Origin: Salibaculum sp031581025
GTDB taxonomy: Bacteria > Pseudomonadota > Alphaproteobacteria > Rhodobacterales > Rhodobacteraceae
Assembly: GCF_031581025.1 (NCBI RefSeq)
Contig: NZ_JAVLCA010000007.1
Direction: 5' to 3' (one strand)
DNA: 64,000 bases
A program made the position numbers and the translations under genes. The notes under the pieces are model-generated. The model worked only from the letters and a program-made list of their open reading frames with translations. It did not search any database and was not told the origin of the DNA. Each line of letters starts with the position of its first letter. The stretch's first letter is position 1. Of this stretch, positions 15,963 through 24,828 are shown in pieces.

Positions 15963-18197
15963 ATGGCCCGCCCGAAAACACTCACCCGCCGGGGCTTTCT
16001 GATCGGTACCACCGTCGTGGGCGGCGCTGTCGTCTTCGGCTCTTACCTGGTGGCGCGCCCGCAGGAGAACCCGCTGGCCGAGGACCTCGGCGCGCAGCAG
16101 GCCACCTTCAACCCCTGGGTCAGGATCGGCCCCGATGGGATCACGCTGATCACACCCCATGCCGACCTGGGCCAGGGCACGACCCACATGCAGGCGATCC
16201 TGCTGGCCGAGGAAATGGATCTGGAGCTCGACCAGTTCACCACCGCGTTCGGCGAACCGGCGGCGGCCTACTACAACCGGGGCTTTGCCGCCGAGGGGGC
16301 CGAGGTGATCGCCGCCCTGACCCCGCTGCCCGCAGATGCGGTGCGCGGGCCAATGGGCGCGGCCCTCAAGGTCGCGGGCCTTCAGGGCACCGGCGGATCG
16401 ACGGCGGCAGCCGACAGTTTCGACAAGCTGCGCCAGGCCGGGGCCTCGGCCCGGGAGACGCTCAAGCTGGCGGCAAGCCAGGACACCGGAGTGCCCGTGG
16501 CGCAGCTGAGCACCGCGCGCGGCGCGGTCGTCCTGCCCGACGGCACGCGGCGGGCCTATACCGAGCTTGCAGGCGCGGCCAGCGCGCTGGACCCGGTGCA
16601 GAACGTGGCCCTGCGGCCCGCCTCCAGCTGGCGCCTCGTCGGCCAGCCGACCGAGCGGCTGGATATCCGCGACAAGTCCACCGGGCGCACCGTCTACGGA
16701 ATCGACCTCGTGGCCGAGGGCATGGTCCATGCCACCGTCGTGACCAACCCGCGCCGCGGGCCGATGCGGGGCTATGACGCCGCGGCGGCGCGCGACATGC
16801 CCGGCGTCCAGGGCGTGGTCGAGGTCACGAACGGGCTGGCCGTTCTGGCCGACAGCACCTGGCGCGCCTTCAAGGCCGCCCGCGCGATCGACTTCGACTG
16901 GGGCCCCGCCCCCTATCATGCCGAACAGGCCGACCACTGGGCCGAAATCGCCGCCTCCTTCACCGACGACCGGCTCAACGCCACCTGGCGCGACGATGGC
17001 GATGCCGGGGCGGCGGATGGCGATGATCTGGTCGAGGCCGAGTACCGTGCGCCCTATGTCGCCCATCAGCCGCTCGAGCCGCTCAATGCCCTCGTCACCG
17101 TCACCGACGAGCGTGTCGAGATCGCCGCCAGCCACCAGTTGCCGCGCTTCGTCCAGCGCATCGCCGCCGGAGTGACGGGCCACGACCCCGACCAGGTGCG
17201 CTTTGACAACCAGTATGCGGGCGGCTCTTTCGGGCACCGGCTGGAATTCGAGAACATCAAGCTGGCCTGCGAGATCGCCAACCAGCGGCGCGGCACGCCG
17301 ATCAAGCTGACCTATACCCGCGAAGAGGATTTCGCGCAGGATTTCCCCCGCCACATCGCCATGGCGCGCGGGCGCGGCGCGGTGGCGCAGGGCGAGGTCC
17401 GCGCCCTGGACCTGCAGATCGCCGGCGCGCCGGTCTTCGCCTCGCAGGGTGGCCGCCTTGGCGCGGCCTCGGGCGGGCCGGACAACCAGCTGGGCGCCGG
17501 GGCCTATTCGGCGCCCTATGCCCTGCCCGATTTTCGGGTGCGCGGCTATGCGGTGCCCAACCTCGCGCCGGTCTCCTCCTGGCGGTCGGTCGGGGCCTCT
17601 TTCGGGGGGTTCTTCCTTGAAACCTTCCTCGATGAACTGATCCATGCTGCGGGCGCCGATCCGATCGAGGAACGCCTGCGCCTGATCGATGATCCCGTTG
17701 CCCATGCCGTGCTGTCCGAGGCCGCCGAGATGGCCGGATGGGGCCGCGACCCCGGCCCGAACCGCGGCCTTGGCGTGGCGCTGGTGCGCAGCTTCGGCGT
17801 GGACGTGGCCGAGATCGCAGAGGTCGAACAGACCGACGCGGGCCTGCGTATCCGCAAGGTCTGGGCCGTGGCCGACCCCGGCCCGGTGATCGACCCCGTC
17901 AACATCGAGAACCATATCCAGGGCGGCGTGATCTGGGGCATGGGCCATGCCATGAGTTGCGAGATCACCTATGCCGACGGCATGGCGCAGCAATCGAACT
18001 ATCACCAGCACGCAGGGATGCGCCTGCGTCAGACGCCCGAGATCGCGGTGCGCGTGCTGCAGAACCGCGCCCGCATCGCGGGGATCGGCGAACCACCCGT
18101 GCCCCCGGCCCCGCCCGCGCTGGCCAACGCGATCTTCGCGGCCACCGGCACGCGCCTGCGCGCCATGCCCTTCGACAAGACCGTCACCTTTGCCTGA
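15963..18197 (+). CDS. iorB: Isoquinoline 1-oxidoreductase-type molybdopterin-binding beta subunit (Tat-exported)
   Basis: 744-residue catalytic subunit of a molybdenum hydroxylase (molybdopterin cytosine dinucleotide class). It begins with a twin-arginine signal, RRGFLIGTTVVGGAVVFGSYL, as in Ior-type enzymes that act in the periplasm. Aldehyde-oxidase-type blocks follow: HADLGQGTTHMQ near residue 60, DIRDKSTGRTVYGIDL, YRAPYVAHQPLEPLNAL, GGSFGHRLEF, and the C-terminal IENHIQGGVIWGMGHA with the active-site Glu in GIGEPPVPPAPPALANAI near residue 705. ATG at 15963 is four bases after iorA. The likely reaction is hydroxylation of an N-heterocycle or aldehyde oxidation. Confidence 0.9.
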   Translation: MARPKTLTRRGFLIGTTVVGGAVVFGSYLVARPQENPLAEDLGAQQATFNPWVRIGPDGITLITPHADLGQGTTHMQAILLAEEMDLELDQFTTAFGEPAAAYYNRGFAAEGAEVIAALTPLPADAVRGPMGAALKVAGLQGTGGSTAAADSFDKLRQAGASARETLKLAASQDTGVPVAQLSTARGAVVLPDGTRRAYTELAGAASALDPVQNVALRPASSWRLVGQPTERLDIRDKSTGRTVYGIDLVAEGMVHATVVTNPRRGPMRGYDAAAARDMPGVQGVVEVTNGLAVLADSTWRAFKAARAIDFDWGPAPYHAEQADHWAEIAASFTDDRLNATWRDDGDAGAADGDDLVEAEYRAPYVAHQPLEPLNALVTVTDERVEIAASHQLPRFVQRIAAGVTGHDPDQVRFDNQYAGGSFGHRLEFENIKLACEIANQRRGTPIKLTYTREEDFAQDFPRHIAMARGRGAVAQGEVRALDLQIAGAPVFASQGGRLGAASGGPDNQLGAGAYSAPYALPDFRVRGYAVPNLAPVSSWRSVGASFGGFFLETFLDELIHAAGADPIEERLRLIDDPVAHAVLSEAAEMAGWGRDPGPNRGLGVALVRSFGVDVAEIAEVEQTDAGLRIRKVWAVADPGPVIDPVNIENHIQGGVIWGMGHAMSCEITYADGMAQQSNYHQHAGMRLRQTPEIAVRVLQNRARIAGIGEPPVPPAPPALANAIFAATGTRLRAMPFDKTVTFA

Positions 18198-18242
18198 AGG
18201 GCCATGCCTTTACCGCCCGAACCTGGACCGAGGACGCACGAG

Positions 18243-18575
18243 ATGATGAAAACCGCCGGTGTCTTCCTGCTGATCAGTGCCGCGCTGCATGGCGCGGGCG
18301 CGGTCCTGTCGGGCTTCGCGCCGATCGGGCAGGTCCTGCTGTTTCCCGCCGTGCTTTACCTCGCGCTCTATGCCGGGCTGGCGCGGGGGATGCTCTGGGT
18401 GGCCTGGCTGGCCTTCATCTGCATGATGGGCGGCACGGCCGGCACCATCCTGGAGCTTTCCGGCCCCGGCCCGGTGCCGGGCTGGGTGCTCTGGGGCATC
18501 CTCGGCGCGGACCTTGCCGCCGCTGTCGCGCTTTTCGCGGCGATCTGGGCGGGGCCGCGCGCCGCGCAGGCGTGA
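18243..18575 (+). CDS. Small four-helix membrane protein
   Basis: 110-residue protein with four hydrophobic segments (TAGVFLLISAALHGAGAVL, VLLFPAVLYLALYAGLA, MLWVAWLAFICMMGG and WVLWGILGADLAAAVALFAAIW). The tandem ATG at 18243 has a GAGGA element upstream. It starts 45 nt after iorB on the same strand and may be the membrane anchor or electron acceptor partner for the exported oxidoreductase, but there are no heme-ligand patterns, so this is only suggested by position. No family recognised. Confidence 0.65.
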   Translation: MMKTAGVFLLISAALHGAGAVLSGFAPIGQVLLFPAVLYLALYAGLARGMLWVAWLAFICMMGGTAGTILELSGPGPVPGWVLWGILGADLAAAVALFAAIWAGPRAAQA

Positions 18576-18591
18576 CGCGGCCCCGCGCCGC

Positions 18592-19890
18592 TCAGGTCAC
18601 GTAGCGGTTCACCAGGTTCTCCAGCCGTTCCTGCCGGCCCGAGCGGGGCTGCGGGTCGATGCCCTGCGCCTCGACCCTCTGTGTGAGGGTCGCAAGGTCC
18701 TGGTCCAGCACGTCAGACCCATCCCAGCCTGCGTAGCGGTCGCGGCGGGCGGCCTCCAGCTTGTCGTCCTCGACCATCCGCGCAGCGGCCTTGAGGCCCG
18801 CGGCGCAGGTGTCCATGCCGCCCACATGGGCCAGCACCAGGTCGGCAGGATCGATGGACTGGCGCCGCAGCTTGGCGTCGAAGTTCGTGCCGCCCCGGCC
18901 CAGGCCGCCCGCGCGCAGGATCTCGTAGTAGGCCAGCGCCACCTCGGGCACGTTGTTGGGAAACTGGTCCGTGTCCCAGCCGGACTGGTAATCGTTTCGG
19001 TTCATGTCAATGGACCCGAGGACGCCCAGCGCCCCGGCCAGCGCCAGTTCGTGCTCAAAGCTGTGGCCGGCCAGCACCGCGTGGCCGCACTCGATGTTGA
19101 CGCGCACCTCATCCTCCAGCCCGAAATCCTTGAGGAACCCGTAAACCGTGGCGACATCGTAGTCATACTGGTGCTTGGTCGGCTCCTGCGGCTTGGGTTC
19201 GATCAGAAGCTGGCCCTCGAAGCCGATCTTGTGCGCGTAGTCCACCACCTGCGCCAGGAACCGGCCCGCCTGCTGGCGTTCGCGGGCCAGGTCGGTGTTC
19301 AGCAGGGTCTCGTAGCCCTCGCGCCCGCCCCACATGACGTAGTTCTCTCCGCCCAGTTTCTGCGTGGCATCCAGGCAGGATTTCACCGTTGCGGCGGCAT
19401 AGGCATAGACCTCGGGGTCGGGGTTGGTCGCCGCGCCGGACATGTAGCGGCGATGCGAGAACAGGTTCGCCGTCCCCCAGAGCAACCCGGTGCCGCTCTG
19501 CTCCATCTTTTCGCCGAAGTAATCGGTGATCTCGTCCAGCCGGGCGCGGCTTTCGGCGAAACTGTCGCCTTCGGGGCGCACGTCGGCATCGTGAAAGCAG
19601 AAATAGGGCGCGTCGAGGATCTCGAGCAGTTCGAAGGCGGCATCTGCCTTGATCTTCGCGCGCTCCATGCTGTCCTGGGGCTGCCAGGGGCGGATCAGGG
19701 TCTGCCCTCCAAAGGGATCGTTGCCCTCCCATGCGAAGGAGTGCCAATAGGCCACGGCAAAGCGCAGGTGCTCTTTCATCGGCTTGCCGAGGACGACTTC
19801 CTCGGGGTTGTAGTGGCGGTAAGCGAAGTCACTGTCGCTTTGCGGGCCCTCGTAGCGGATCGGGGCGATCCCGTCGAAAAATCCGGTCAT
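18592..19890 (-). CDS. xylA: Xylose isomerase
   Basis: Isomerises D-xylose to D-xylulose in the cytoplasm. The 432-residue length is that of class II enzymes. Family signatures include the catalytic-His region FCFHDADVRPEGDS near residue 98, the metal ligands in LLIEPKPQEPTKHQYDYD (about residue 230), NIECGHAVLAGHSFEHELALA (about 265), and the second metal site GSIDMNRNDYQSGWDTDQFP (about 292). It is the last gene of the xyl operon, starting three bases after xylB, with AAGGA inside the end of xylB as its ribosome site. Confidence 0.97.
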   Translation of the reverse strand: MTGFFDGIAPIRYEGPQSDSDFAYRHYNPEEVVLGKPMKEHLRFAVAYWHSFAWEGNDPFGGQTLIRPWQPQDSMERAKIKADAAFELLEILDAPYFCFHDADVRPEGDSFAESRARLDEITDYFGEKMEQSGTGLLWGTANLFSHRRYMSGAATNPDPEVYAYAAATVKSCLDATQKLGGENYVMWGGREGYETLLNTDLARERQQAGRFLAQVVDYAHKIGFEGQLLIEPKPQEPTKHQYDYDVATVYGFLKDFGLEDEVRVNIECGHAVLAGHSFEHELALAGALGVLGSIDMNRNDYQSGWDTDQFPNNVPEVALAYYEILRAGGLGRGGTNFDAKLRRQSIDPADLVLAHVGGMDTCAAGLKAAARMVEDDKLEAARRDRYAGWDGSDVLDQDLATLTQRVEAQGIDPQPRSGRQERLENLVNRYVT

Positions 19891-19893
19891 GTC

Positions 19894-21333
19894 TTATAGA
19901 TCCTTGAGCTTGTGATAGGCGGCGCGATAGCGGGCCTGGGCCTGGGCCAGGGGGTCGGCCAGCGCCGGATCGGGGTCATGGGTATGGGCGACGGGCGGCG
20001 GGGTGGCGATCTCGGCGCCCGCGCCTGTGGCGGCCATGCGCCCAAGCCGCGCCGCGCCCAGGGCCGCGCCGAAGTCCCCGGCCTGCGGCACGTCCAGCGG
20101 CACGCCCAGCGCCGAGGCCAGCAGATCGAGCCAGTAGGCCGAGCGTGCGCCCCCGCCGAGGGCCAGCGCGCGCGATATCCGCGTGCCCGTGGCCGCCAGC
20201 GCATCGCGGTTGTCGACAAAGGCATGGGCGACGCCCTCAAGCACCGCGCGAGCGGCCTCGGTGGCGTCGGTGGCGTGGTCGAGGTGCAGAAACTGGCCCC
20301 GCATGTGGGCGTCGTTGTGCGGTGTGCGCTCGCCACCCAGATAGGGCAGAAACAGCACCCGGCCCGGCGCGCGCAGGTCACCCAGCCCGGAGGTCAGCTC
20401 GGCCGCACTGCGCCCGGTCAGGCGCGACAGCCATTCCAGCGCATCCGTCGCGGCCAGGATCACGCCCATCTGGTGCCAGGTCCCGGGGACCGCGTGGCAG
20501 AAGGCATGCACGGCGCTGGCCGGGTCCGGGCGATAGCCTGCATTGGCCGCGAAAAGCACCCCCGAGGTGCCCAGCGACAGAAAGGCCTGGCCGTCCCGCA
20601 CCACACCTGCCCCGATGGCGGCAGCGGCATTATCTCCGGCCCCGCCGGCGACAGGCACCCGCGGCAGGCCCCAGCGGTGCGCCAGGTCGGCGCGCAGGGT
20701 GCCCGTGACCGCGGAGCCTTCAGCAAGGCTCGGCATCTGCCCCCGAGACAGCTGGCAGGCGGCCAGCAGATCGTCGGACCAGTCGCGCGCGCCGGTGTCC
20801 AGCCAGCTTGTCCCCGCGGCATCCGACATCTCGGACACGGCCTCGCCCGTCAGCCAGAAGCGCAGGTAGTCCTTGGGCAGCAGAACCTTGTCGATCTTGT
20901 CGAAGACCTCCGGCTCGGTTTCGCGCACCCAGTCCACCTTTGGCGCGGTGAAACCCGGAAAGACGATGTTGCCGGTGATCTCGCGAAAACGCGGATCAGC
21001 ATCCATGCGCGCGGCCTGATCCCCGGCACGGGTGTCGTTCCACATCATGCAGGGCCGCAGCGGCGCCCCGTCCCGGCCCAGCAGCGTGGCCCCATGCATG
21101 TGACCCGACAACCCGATCCCGGTCAGCCCGCTGCAATCGGTCTTGGCGGCAACGGCGGCGATGGCCGCCTCGGCGGCGGCCTCCCAGGCGCGGGGGTCCT
21201 GCTCGGACCATCCGACATGGGGGCGCGAGACGGTCAGCGGGACGCTGTGCTCGGCCAGCAGCGCGTCGTTTTCATCAATCACGATTGCCTTGAGCGACGA
21301 TGTCCCAAGGTCCAGTCCTAGAAAGGTGGTCAT
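19894..21333 (-). CDS. xylB: Xylulokinase
   Basis: Phosphorylates D-xylulose to xylulose 5-phosphate for the pentose phosphate pathway. The 479-residue FGGY kinase has the N-terminal phosphate loop FLGLDLGTSSLKAIVID, the substrate-binding GLSGHMHGATLL near residue 78, the catalytic Asp block AGGAGDNAAAAIGAGVV (about 230), FLPYLGGERTPHND (about 330) and the C-terminal adenosine site ALALGGGARSAYWLDLLASALG. It starts four bases after the ABC ATPase gene and is followed directly by xylA. Confidence 0.97.
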   Translation of the reverse strand: MTTFLGLDLGTSSLKAIVIDENDALLAEHSVPLTVSRPHVGWSEQDPRAWEAAAEAAIAAVAAKTDCSGLTGIGLSGHMHGATLLGRDGAPLRPCMMWNDTRAGDQAARMDADPRFREITGNIVFPGFTAPKVDWVRETEPEVFDKIDKVLLPKDYLRFWLTGEAVSEMSDAAGTSWLDTGARDWSDDLLAACQLSRGQMPSLAEGSAVTGTLRADLAHRWGLPRVPVAGGAGDNAAAAIGAGVVRDGQAFLSLGTSGVLFAANAGYRPDPASAVHAFCHAVPGTWHQMGVILAATDALEWLSRLTGRSAAELTSGLGDLRAPGRVLFLPYLGGERTPHNDAHMRGQFLHLDHATDATEAARAVLEGVAHAFVDNRDALAATGTRISRALALGGGARSAYWLDLLASALGVPLDVPQAGDFGAALGAARLGRMAATGAGAEIATPPPVAHTHDPDPALADPLAQAQARYRAAYHKLKDL

Positions 21334-21337
21334 GGGA

Positions 21338-22096
21338 TCAGGCCGCCACGCCCTCGGGGGCCTTGCCCGCGATGATCATGCCCAGAAGATCATCGGTGGT
21401 CACATCATCGACCTTGACAACGTCTCCGACCAGCTTGCCGTTCTTCATCACCGCGGCACGGTCGCACAGTTCCTTGACCTGGTGCACATCGTGGTCGATG
21501 AGGAAGATCCCCAGGCCCTGTTTTTTCAACTCCTCGATCAGGTCGGCCACCATGCGCGTCTCCTGCGGCCCAAGGGCCGCGGTGGGTTCGTCCATGATCA
21601 GGATCCGCGCGTTGAAATAGACCGCGCGGGCGATGGCCACCGATTGCCGCTGTCCGCCCGACAGTGCCGAAACCGGCGAGGAGAATTTCTGGAAATGCGG
21701 GTTCAGACGCCCCATCACCTTGCGGGTCTCGGCCTCCATCGCGCCCTCATCCATGAGGCCCGTTAAGGTGGTCAGTTCCCGCCCCAGGAACAGGTTCGAG
21801 GCAGCATCGAGGTTATCGGCCAGCGCAAGCGTCTGGTAAATCGTCTCGATGTTGTAGGCACGCGCGTCGCGGGGGTTGTTGATCTCGGCCCGTTCGCCGT
21901 TGATCCGGACTTCACCGGAGTCCATCCGGTAGGCCCCGGACAGGCACTTGATCAATGTGGACTTGCCCGCGCCGTTGTGGCCCAACAGGCCCACGACCTC
22001 GCCGGGGTAGAGATAGACGCTGACATGATCGACGGCTTGAACGCCGCCAAAGGCGATGGAGATGTCGTTAAGCTCGACCAGCGGTGTCTCGGCCAT
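21338..22096 (-). CDS. xylG: D-xylose ABC transporter ATP-binding protein (single-domain)
   Basis: ATPase powering xylose uptake with the permease and binding protein encoded upstream. The 252 residues form one nucleotide-binding domain: Walker A GHNGAGKST (residues 40-48), signature LSGGQRQSVAIARA, Walker B RILIMDEPTAAL and switch His in LIDHDVHQVKEL. Classical XylG proteins have two fused domains of about 500 residues, so this is the short FrcA-like form that must act as a homodimer. Its ATG overlaps the stop of the permease gene by one base, with AGGAGA upstream. Confidence 0.93.
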   Translation of the reverse strand: MAETPLVELNDISIAFGGVQAVDHVSVYLYPGEVVGLLGHNGAGKSTLIKCLSGAYRMDSGEVRINGERAEINNPRDARAYNIETIYQTLALADNLDAASNLFLGRELTTLTGLMDEGAMEAETRKVMGRLNPHFQKFSSPVSALSGGQRQSVAIARAVYFNARILIMDEPTAALGPQETRMVADLIEELKKQGLGIFLIDHDVHQVKELCDRAAVMKNGKLVGDVVKVDDVTTDDLLGMIIAGKAPEGVAA

Positions 22097-23418
22097 CAGG
22101 TATCTCCTGTTCGCTTGCGGTAGATGATGTCGATGAGCACGGCCATGATCAGCACGGCACCCACCACGATGTTCTGGAAGGGCGCGTCGACGCCCACCAT
22201 GGCCATGCCCGATTGCAGCGATTGCATGATCAGCGCGCCCAGGATGGCCCCGTAGATGGTGCCGATCCCGCCGGACAGGGCGGTCCCCCCGATCACGGCG
22301 GCGGCAATCACGCGCAACTCGTCCAGCGTGCCGATGTCATTGGAATGAAACGACAGCCGGGCCGAGGCCACCACAGCCGAAAGCGCGCAGAGAAAGCCCA
22401 TGATCGCGAATATCTTGACTGTAAGAAGCCGCGTGTTGATCCCCGAAAGCTCGGCCGCGTCGGGATTGCCGCCGGTGGCGAAGATGTAGCGGCCGAGCCG
22501 TGTGCGCCGGGCGACGACGGTCATGACAAGCGCGACCACGATCAACAAAAGTACGGAGATCGGCAAGCCATAGGCGGCGGTATAGCCTTCGGGCAGAACC
22601 TCGCCGCGGGCCTCGAAGTCGCGCTCCAGCACGCGCTGCGGAATCTCGTAGGAGTTCAACATCCAGATGAAGCCCAAGATCGCCGCCACGATCAGCGCGC
22701 CCACCGCGCCCTCGGCCCAAAGCGGCTTGACCGAAAAACCGTGCCCCTGCTTTGTGCGCCGCGCGGACCAAAGCCCGTAGAGCGCGGCCGCCGCGGCGAC
22801 GAGAGCGAATATCCACGACCAGGTGGTACCGAGCGTGCCGGAAATGCCGCCGAACTTCTCGAAGGTCTCGTTCAGCGGGCCGATGGTCTGGCCGTTGGTG
22901 GTATACCAGGCCACGTTGCGCCAGATCAGCAGCCCGCCCAGCGTCACGATGAAAGCCGGGATTGTCAGATATCCGATCAGGTAGCCGTTGAAGGCCCCGA
23001 TCGCAGTGCCGACGATCAGGCCCCCGGCGATCGCCAGCCAGGGCAGCGCCGAATGTCCCAGCGGCAACCCGAATATCTGCAACAACCACTCGGTCTGCAG
23101 CATGGCCATGACCGCCGAGGTCGTCGCCAGCAATGAGCCGACCGACAGGTCAATGTGCCGAGTGACGATGACAAAGACCATGCCCGTGGCCATGATGGCC
23201 ACGCTGACGGTCTGGATCGTCAGGTTGAACACGTTGCGCGGCGTCAGGAAACGCCCGCCCGTCAGTATGTTGAATATCAGCGCGATGAGGATGAAGGCCC
23301 CGATCATGCCCAGCAGGCGCATGTCGAGTTCGAGAGAGGCGAATAGACCGCGCTTCTGCCCCTTCGGAGGGCCGTCGCCGGCATCCGCGCCCGTGTCGTG
23401 TGTCGCTGTGTCGCTCAT
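22096..23418 (-). CDS. xylH: D-xylose ABC transporter permease
   Basis: 440-residue inner-membrane permease of the CUT2/ribose-xylose type. After a hydrophilic 38-residue N-tail there are about 10-12 helices, the motif RHIDLSVGSLLATTSAVMA, and near the C-terminus GGTALSGGIGTIYGAILGALIMQSL, both typical of the BPD_transp_2 family. A charged cytoplasmic insertion between the helical halves (residues about 215-270) is usual for XylH. Start at 23418 follows AGGACA; the earlier in-frame start lacks one. Second gene of the operon, 125 nt after xylF. Confidence 0.94.
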   Translation of the reverse strand: MSDTATHDTGADAGDGPPKGQKRGLFASLELDMRLLGMIGAFILIALIFNILTGGRFLTPRNVFNLTIQTVSVAIMATGMVFVIVTRHIDLSVGSLLATTSAVMAMLQTEWLLQIFGLPLGHSALPWLAIAGGLIVGTAIGAFNGYLIGYLTIPAFIVTLGGLLIWRNVAWYTTNGQTIGPLNETFEKFGGISGTLGTTWSWIFALVAAAAALYGLWSARRTKQGHGFSVKPLWAEGAVGALIVAAILGFIWMLNSYEIPQRVLERDFEARGEVLPEGYTAAYGLPISVLLLIVVALVMTVVARRTRLGRYIFATGGNPDAAELSGINTRLLTVKIFAIMGFLCALSAVVASARLSFHSNDIGTLDELRVIAAAVIGGTALSGGIGTIYGAILGALIMQSLQSGMAMVGVDAPFQNIVVGAVLIMAVLIDIIYRKRTGDT

Positions 23419-23543
23419 GTCTGTCCTGTCGCCTGAACCGTCCGACACGAGGCCCACGCTTGGCGGGGCCTGGCCGGATCACCTGTCGGGGAAACGGGGC
23501 AGGCCGCATGCACCCGCCCCGAGGTGTCAGTTGGCCCGCGCGA

Positions 23544-24572
23544 TCAGTCGCAGGGGGCCGGGCCGTTCTCGACGCCCTGGCACAGGGCCTCCTGGCTGAT
23601 CCAGCCGGCGTCCACGACAACCTCGAGGTTGTCCGCCGTCACCGGGACCGGCTCCAGGAACTTGGCCGTCAGGTCGGTGCCCGAGGGCGAGGTCCATTCC
23701 ACGGCACCCTCGATCTCGGACATTTCCATCCCCTCGGCCATCGCAACGGCGACCTCACCAGCTTCGCGGCCAAGGTCGCGGGCGTCCTTCCAGACCGAAA
23801 CGGTCTGCGTGCCCTGGGCGATGCGGTTCAGCGCGGCGTGGTCGCCGTCCTGCCCGGACACCGGGATGCTGCCTTCCAGGCCCTGCGCGGTCAACGCGGC
23901 CACGGCCCCGCCGGCAGTGCCGTCGTTCGAGGCCACCACCGCGTCGACGTCGTTGTCGTTCGCAGTCAGGATCTGCTCCATGTTGCGCTGGGCGTTGGCG
24001 GGCAGCCAGCCGTCGGTGTAGGCTTCACCCACGATCTCGATATCTCCGGCGTCGATGGCGTCCTGCAGCACTTCCTGCTGGCCGCCGCGCAGGAAATCCG
24101 CGTTGGGGTCCTGGGACGAGCCCTTGATCATGACGTAGTTGCCGGTCGGCTGCTCCTCGAGCACCGCGCGGGCCTGCATCCGGCCAACCTCGATGTTGTC
24201 AAAGGTCAGGTAGAAGGCGCGCGGATCATCGATCAACCGGTCATAGCCAACGACAGGGATGCCTTCGTTGGCGGCGGCGTCCACCGCCGGTGTGATGGCT
24301 TCGGTGTCCTGCGCCAGGATGATCAGCGCATCCGCGCCCTGGGCGATCAAGCTTTCGACGTCGGACAATTGCTTGGACGACGAGGACTGCGCGTCGGTCG
24401 AGATGTACTCGGCCCCGGCTTCGTCGAGGGCGGACACGATGGCGGCCTCGTCTGTCTTCCAGCGCTCTTCCTGGAAATTGGACCAGCTGACGCCGACGGT
24501 GACGTCCTGCGCCAGGGCGGCCGAGCTGAAGCCGACAACCATGGCGGTGGCGGCAATGATGGACTTGTGCAT
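23544..24572 (-). CDS. xylF: D-xylose ABC transporter substrate-binding protein
   Basis: 342-residue periplasmic receptor. Residues 1-22 are a signal peptide ending SSAALA before QDVTVGVSWSNFQEERWKTDEAAI. The type I periplasmic-binding fold is marked by SLIAQGADALIILAQDTEAITPAVDAAANEGIPVVGYDRLI, ADFLRGGQQEVLQDAI, and IPVSGQDGDHAALNRIAQGTQTVSVWKD, the xylose/ribose-binding blocks. GGAGGAG lies before the ATG at 24572. It heads the xyl operon and faces the ROK repressor gene across a 256-bp gap that contains the operator candidate. Confidence 0.95.
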   Translation of the reverse strand: MHKSIIAATAMVVGFSSAALAQDVTVGVSWSNFQEERWKTDEAAIVSALDEAGAEYISTDAQSSSSKQLSDVESLIAQGADALIILAQDTEAITPAVDAAANEGIPVVGYDRLIDDPRAFYLTFDNIEVGRMQARAVLEEQPTGNYVMIKGSSQDPNADFLRGGQQEVLQDAIDAGDIEIVGEAYTDGWLPANAQRNMEQILTANDNDVDAVVASNDGTAGGAVAALTAQGLEGSIPVSGQDGDHAALNRIAQGTQTVSVWKDARDLGREAGEVAVAMAEGMEMSEIEGAVEWTSPSGTDLTAKFLEPVPVTADNLEVVVDAGWISQEALCQGVENGPAPCD

Positions 24573-24663
24573 TGGATTTCTCCTCCCAGTCTGTCGCTCG
24601 CGAATGGACCGCGAGCCGCGAGTCGTTTGACCCTGCGCACACACTTTGCCTGATTAATTTCAC

Positions 24664-24684
24664 TTGTCAAAATAAAATTGACAA
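24664..24684. promoter_or_regulatory. Candidate operator for the ROK xylose repressor
   Basis: TTGTCAA (24664-24670), an AT spacer of seven bases, and TTGACAA (24678-24684) form a perfect 7-bp inverted repeat in the divergent region, 92 nt upstream of xylF. Each arm also contains a -35-like TTGACA on one strand, so repressor binding would cover a promoter. Confidence 0.6.
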
Positions 24685-24828
24685 CCCGACCGAAATCATG
24701 GCCGACTAAACGTGAGCCCAGGGCCGCATTTTGCAGTGTGCCGCGTTTTCGTGCCGGTTTTTACCCGTTGAGTCGGGCGGATGCGCAGAAACAAGCTTGT
24801 GCGGCACCGTAATATCTTTGGTGATTGA

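Noticed and set aside
15810..18011. A 733-codon minus-strand frame opposite iorAB
   Set aside because: Antisense to an intact molybdenum hydroxylase gene; no independent coding evidence.
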